The notes under the pieces were generated by a model. It worked only from the letters and a program-made list of their open reading frames with translations. It was not told the DNA's origin and ran no database searches. DNA of 64,000 bases from Dactylorhiza incarnata (Eukaryota; Streptophyta; Magnoliopsida; Asparagales; Orchidaceae), in assembly GCA_033032865.1 (NCBI GenBank), contig JAWHQI010000257.1, positions 2,589,001-2,653,000 of the forward strand, read 5' to 3'. Made by a program: the position numbers and the translations under genes. Of this stretch, positions 63,642 to 64,000 are shown piece by piece. Each line of letters starts with the position of its first letter. Within the stretch, counting starts at the first letter, position 1.

Positions 63642-64000
63642 GGTCAGCTGTCCATCCATCTTACCACCTCTGAATGGGATGCTCTTCGTCGCCTGTTGCA
63701 CTCCCAGTCCGATTCTTCCCCGAGTGGGGCTTCTACTTCATTTGCTACTGCTACTATGCCAGCTGCTCATACTGCCGCGACTCCTCCGTCTCAGTGGATC
63801 ATTGACTCTGGTGCTACTGATCACATGACTGGTTCCCCCACAGGTTTTTCCTCTTACACTCCCTTGTCTGGTAAGGATAAGGTTGTTTCGTCCAATGACA
63901 CTCTATCCCCTATTGCTGGGAAGGGGAACATCTCCTGTTCCCCCTCTCTTTCGCTTACTTCTGTTCTGCATGTCCCTTCGTTTCCTCGCAGTCTCCTTTC
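63642..64000 (+). CDS. Copia 4 protease, partial at the window edge
   Basis: In the same frame as gag, beyond the TAG: a Ser/Thr/Ala-rich linker, WIIDSGATDHMTGS (catalytic DSG, about 63796-63837), and VLHVPSFPRSLLS at the edge. The protein is cut by the window end. No stop is seen from 63642 on. Confidence 0.88.

Larger units (their letters stand above)
62090..64000 (+). mobile_element. Copia 4, 5' part, continues past the window
   Basis: 5' LTR 62090-62227 (about 138 bp, TGTTGAACTCC...CCCTCTCA), PBS TGGTATCAGAGG at 62231-62242, GC-rich leader to 62681, gag and the start of protease. The right end and target duplication lie outside the window. Confidence 0.9.

Overview
The window is nuclear DNA of a flowering plant, dominated by nested LTR retrotransposons. 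The evidence is a succession of Ty3/gypsy chromoviruses and Ty1/copia elements whose readable primer-binding sites all match initiator tRNA-Met (TGGTATCAGAG...), an Au-type SINE, a plant L1-type LINE, hAT-type elements with 8-bp duplications, and two spliced exons of a plant RadA/Sms-like gene. The species cannot be named from this sequence.

Host gene. Two short plus-strand exons (22453-22524 and 47404-47487; 24 and 28 codons, both phase 0, GT-AG borders) encode adjacent parts of the RecA-like ATPase core of a RadA/Sms homologue (RADA in Arabidopsis, an organelle-targeted recombination protein). The intron between them is 24,879 bp. The introns on either side run off the window, at least 22.4 kb upstream and at least 16.5 kb downstream. 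Only 156 bp of the 64 kb is recognisable host coding sequence.

Left part (1-22452). An old chromovirus integrase/chromodomain gene is split by a 20-kb Tekay/Del-like gypsy element on the minus strand (748-20921, TSD TATGT). That element carries further insertions and rearrangements. These are a gag-less copia (9267-12900, TSD CCATC), a hAT MITE inside gag (TSD GATGCTGG), a 992-bp tandem duplication that copied the MITE, a gag-only LTR element (16176-18473, TSD CTATA), and a chimeric junction to a second gypsy element made only of gag-protease plus a 2.7-kb LTR.

The 24.9-kb intron. It contains a decayed LINE (23540-29394) that was hit by a 126-bp Au-type SINE with a 20-bp TSD and by a 2.56-kb solo LTR. 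It also contains a decayed chromovirus (29395-36576) and a nearly intact chromovirus of the same family (36884-44399, 1240-bp LTRs about 99% identical, TSD GTATG, one 1691-codon gag-pol frame). Copia and LTR relics follow up to exon B.

Right part (47488-64000). An LTR with a nested hAT-like element lies next to two tandem arrays (about 47 bp and about 85 bp units). A SIRE/Maximus-like copia (51570-~59088) sits inside an opposite-strand relative and carries a recurring TCGACGCA motif in three separate places. After it come a 5'-truncated copia (59089-61509) and the 5' half of another copia (62090 to the right edge).

No gene cassette, CRISPR, rRNA or tRNA gene was seen. LTR divergence and nesting give a relative order: old chromovirus fragments first, then the Tekay-like element (about 5% LTR divergence over the part compared), then copia 1 and the gag-only element (about 1-2%). 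The intact chromovirus (about 1%) is also recent.
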